A DNA stretch of 64,000 bases from Streptomyces humicola. GTDB lineage: Bacteria; Actinomycetota; Actinomycetes; Streptomycetales; Streptomycetaceae. Positions 63,926 through 64,000 of this stretch are shown here, piece after piece (the first letter of the stretch is position 1; every line of letters begins with the position of its first letter). The notes beneath the pieces are model-generated. The model saw only the letters and a program-made list of their open reading frames with translations, did no database searches and was not told the origin of the DNA. The position numbers and the translations under genes were made by a program. The DNA is taken from contig NZ_JANFNG010000014.1 in assembly GCF_024436035.1 (NCBI RefSeq), positions 98,030-162,029 of the forward strand, written 5' to 3'.

Positions 63926-64000
63926 CGGGCGCTGGGCGCTGGGCCTTGGGGGTCGGTTCGCGTGTTTCCCGCGGTTGCGGCTGGGGTGGGGTGTTTTTCC

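Overview
The window is high-GC actinobacterial chromosome, almost certainly Streptomyces or a close relative. Developmental regulators BldM, WhiD and ShbA sit together. GroEL1 has a His-rich tail, guaB is followed by guaB3, receptor-type Ser/Thr kinases stand in a row, and GTG starts are common. The gene order resembles the S. coelicolor core between glmS/acpS and sucC as I recall it; no database was searched.

Layout. 1-8.6 kb: start of sucC, an icmB-type cobalamin subunit, a lipase-like hydrolase, an M23 peptidase, pcrA, and two NlpC/P60 cell-wall hydrolases, the first behind a c-di-AMP (ydaO/yuaA) riboswitch. 8.7-13 kb: malic enzyme with a decapitated LysR gene, a LysM-SLT secreted protein, a regulatory-looking gap with remnants, and a methyltransferase. 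13-19.3 kb: a PspC-type two-component system divergent from a second PspC protein, DoxX, a class II aldolase, a broken polysaccharide deacetylase and a Uma2 gene. 19.4-23.4 kb: guaA divergent from chorismate mutase, which has a leader peptide and attenuator-like hairpin, then a 760-bp gap with a candidate structured RNA and a sortase substrate. 23.4-28.4 kb: GMC oxidoreductase, succinate-semialdehyde dehydrogenase and a flavin disulfide reductase. 28.5-36 kb: a pseudokinase, two transmembrane Ser/Thr kinases and glpD.

36-40.9 kb looks accessory: a nucleotide-sugar dehydrogenase whose catalytic cysteine is serine, a DUF6049 secreted protein, and an MreB paralogue with an acidic insertion of about 70 residues and a probably leaderless start. 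41-46.6 kb: guaB3, guaB, shbA, bldM and whiD, a purine and development block. 46.8-50.4 kb: a LysR regulator with a recognisable operator, a PLP enzyme, a MOSC protein and an SDR. 50.5-52.7 kb: groES-groEL1 under two CIRCE operators. 52.7-64 kb: a THUMP-like methyltransferase, the t6A tRNA genes (tsaD, rimI, tsaB, tsaE), alr, an L,D-transpeptidase, glmS and acpS.

Cell-wall synthesis and remodelling is the common theme: glmS, alr, L,D-transpeptidase, four secreted hydrolases, MreB-like, DUF6049, PspC proteins and kinases. Nucleotide and aromatic supply (guaA, guaB, chorismate mutase) and the developmental cascade accompany it. I saw no tRNA, rRNA, insertion sequence, prophage or CRISPR array.
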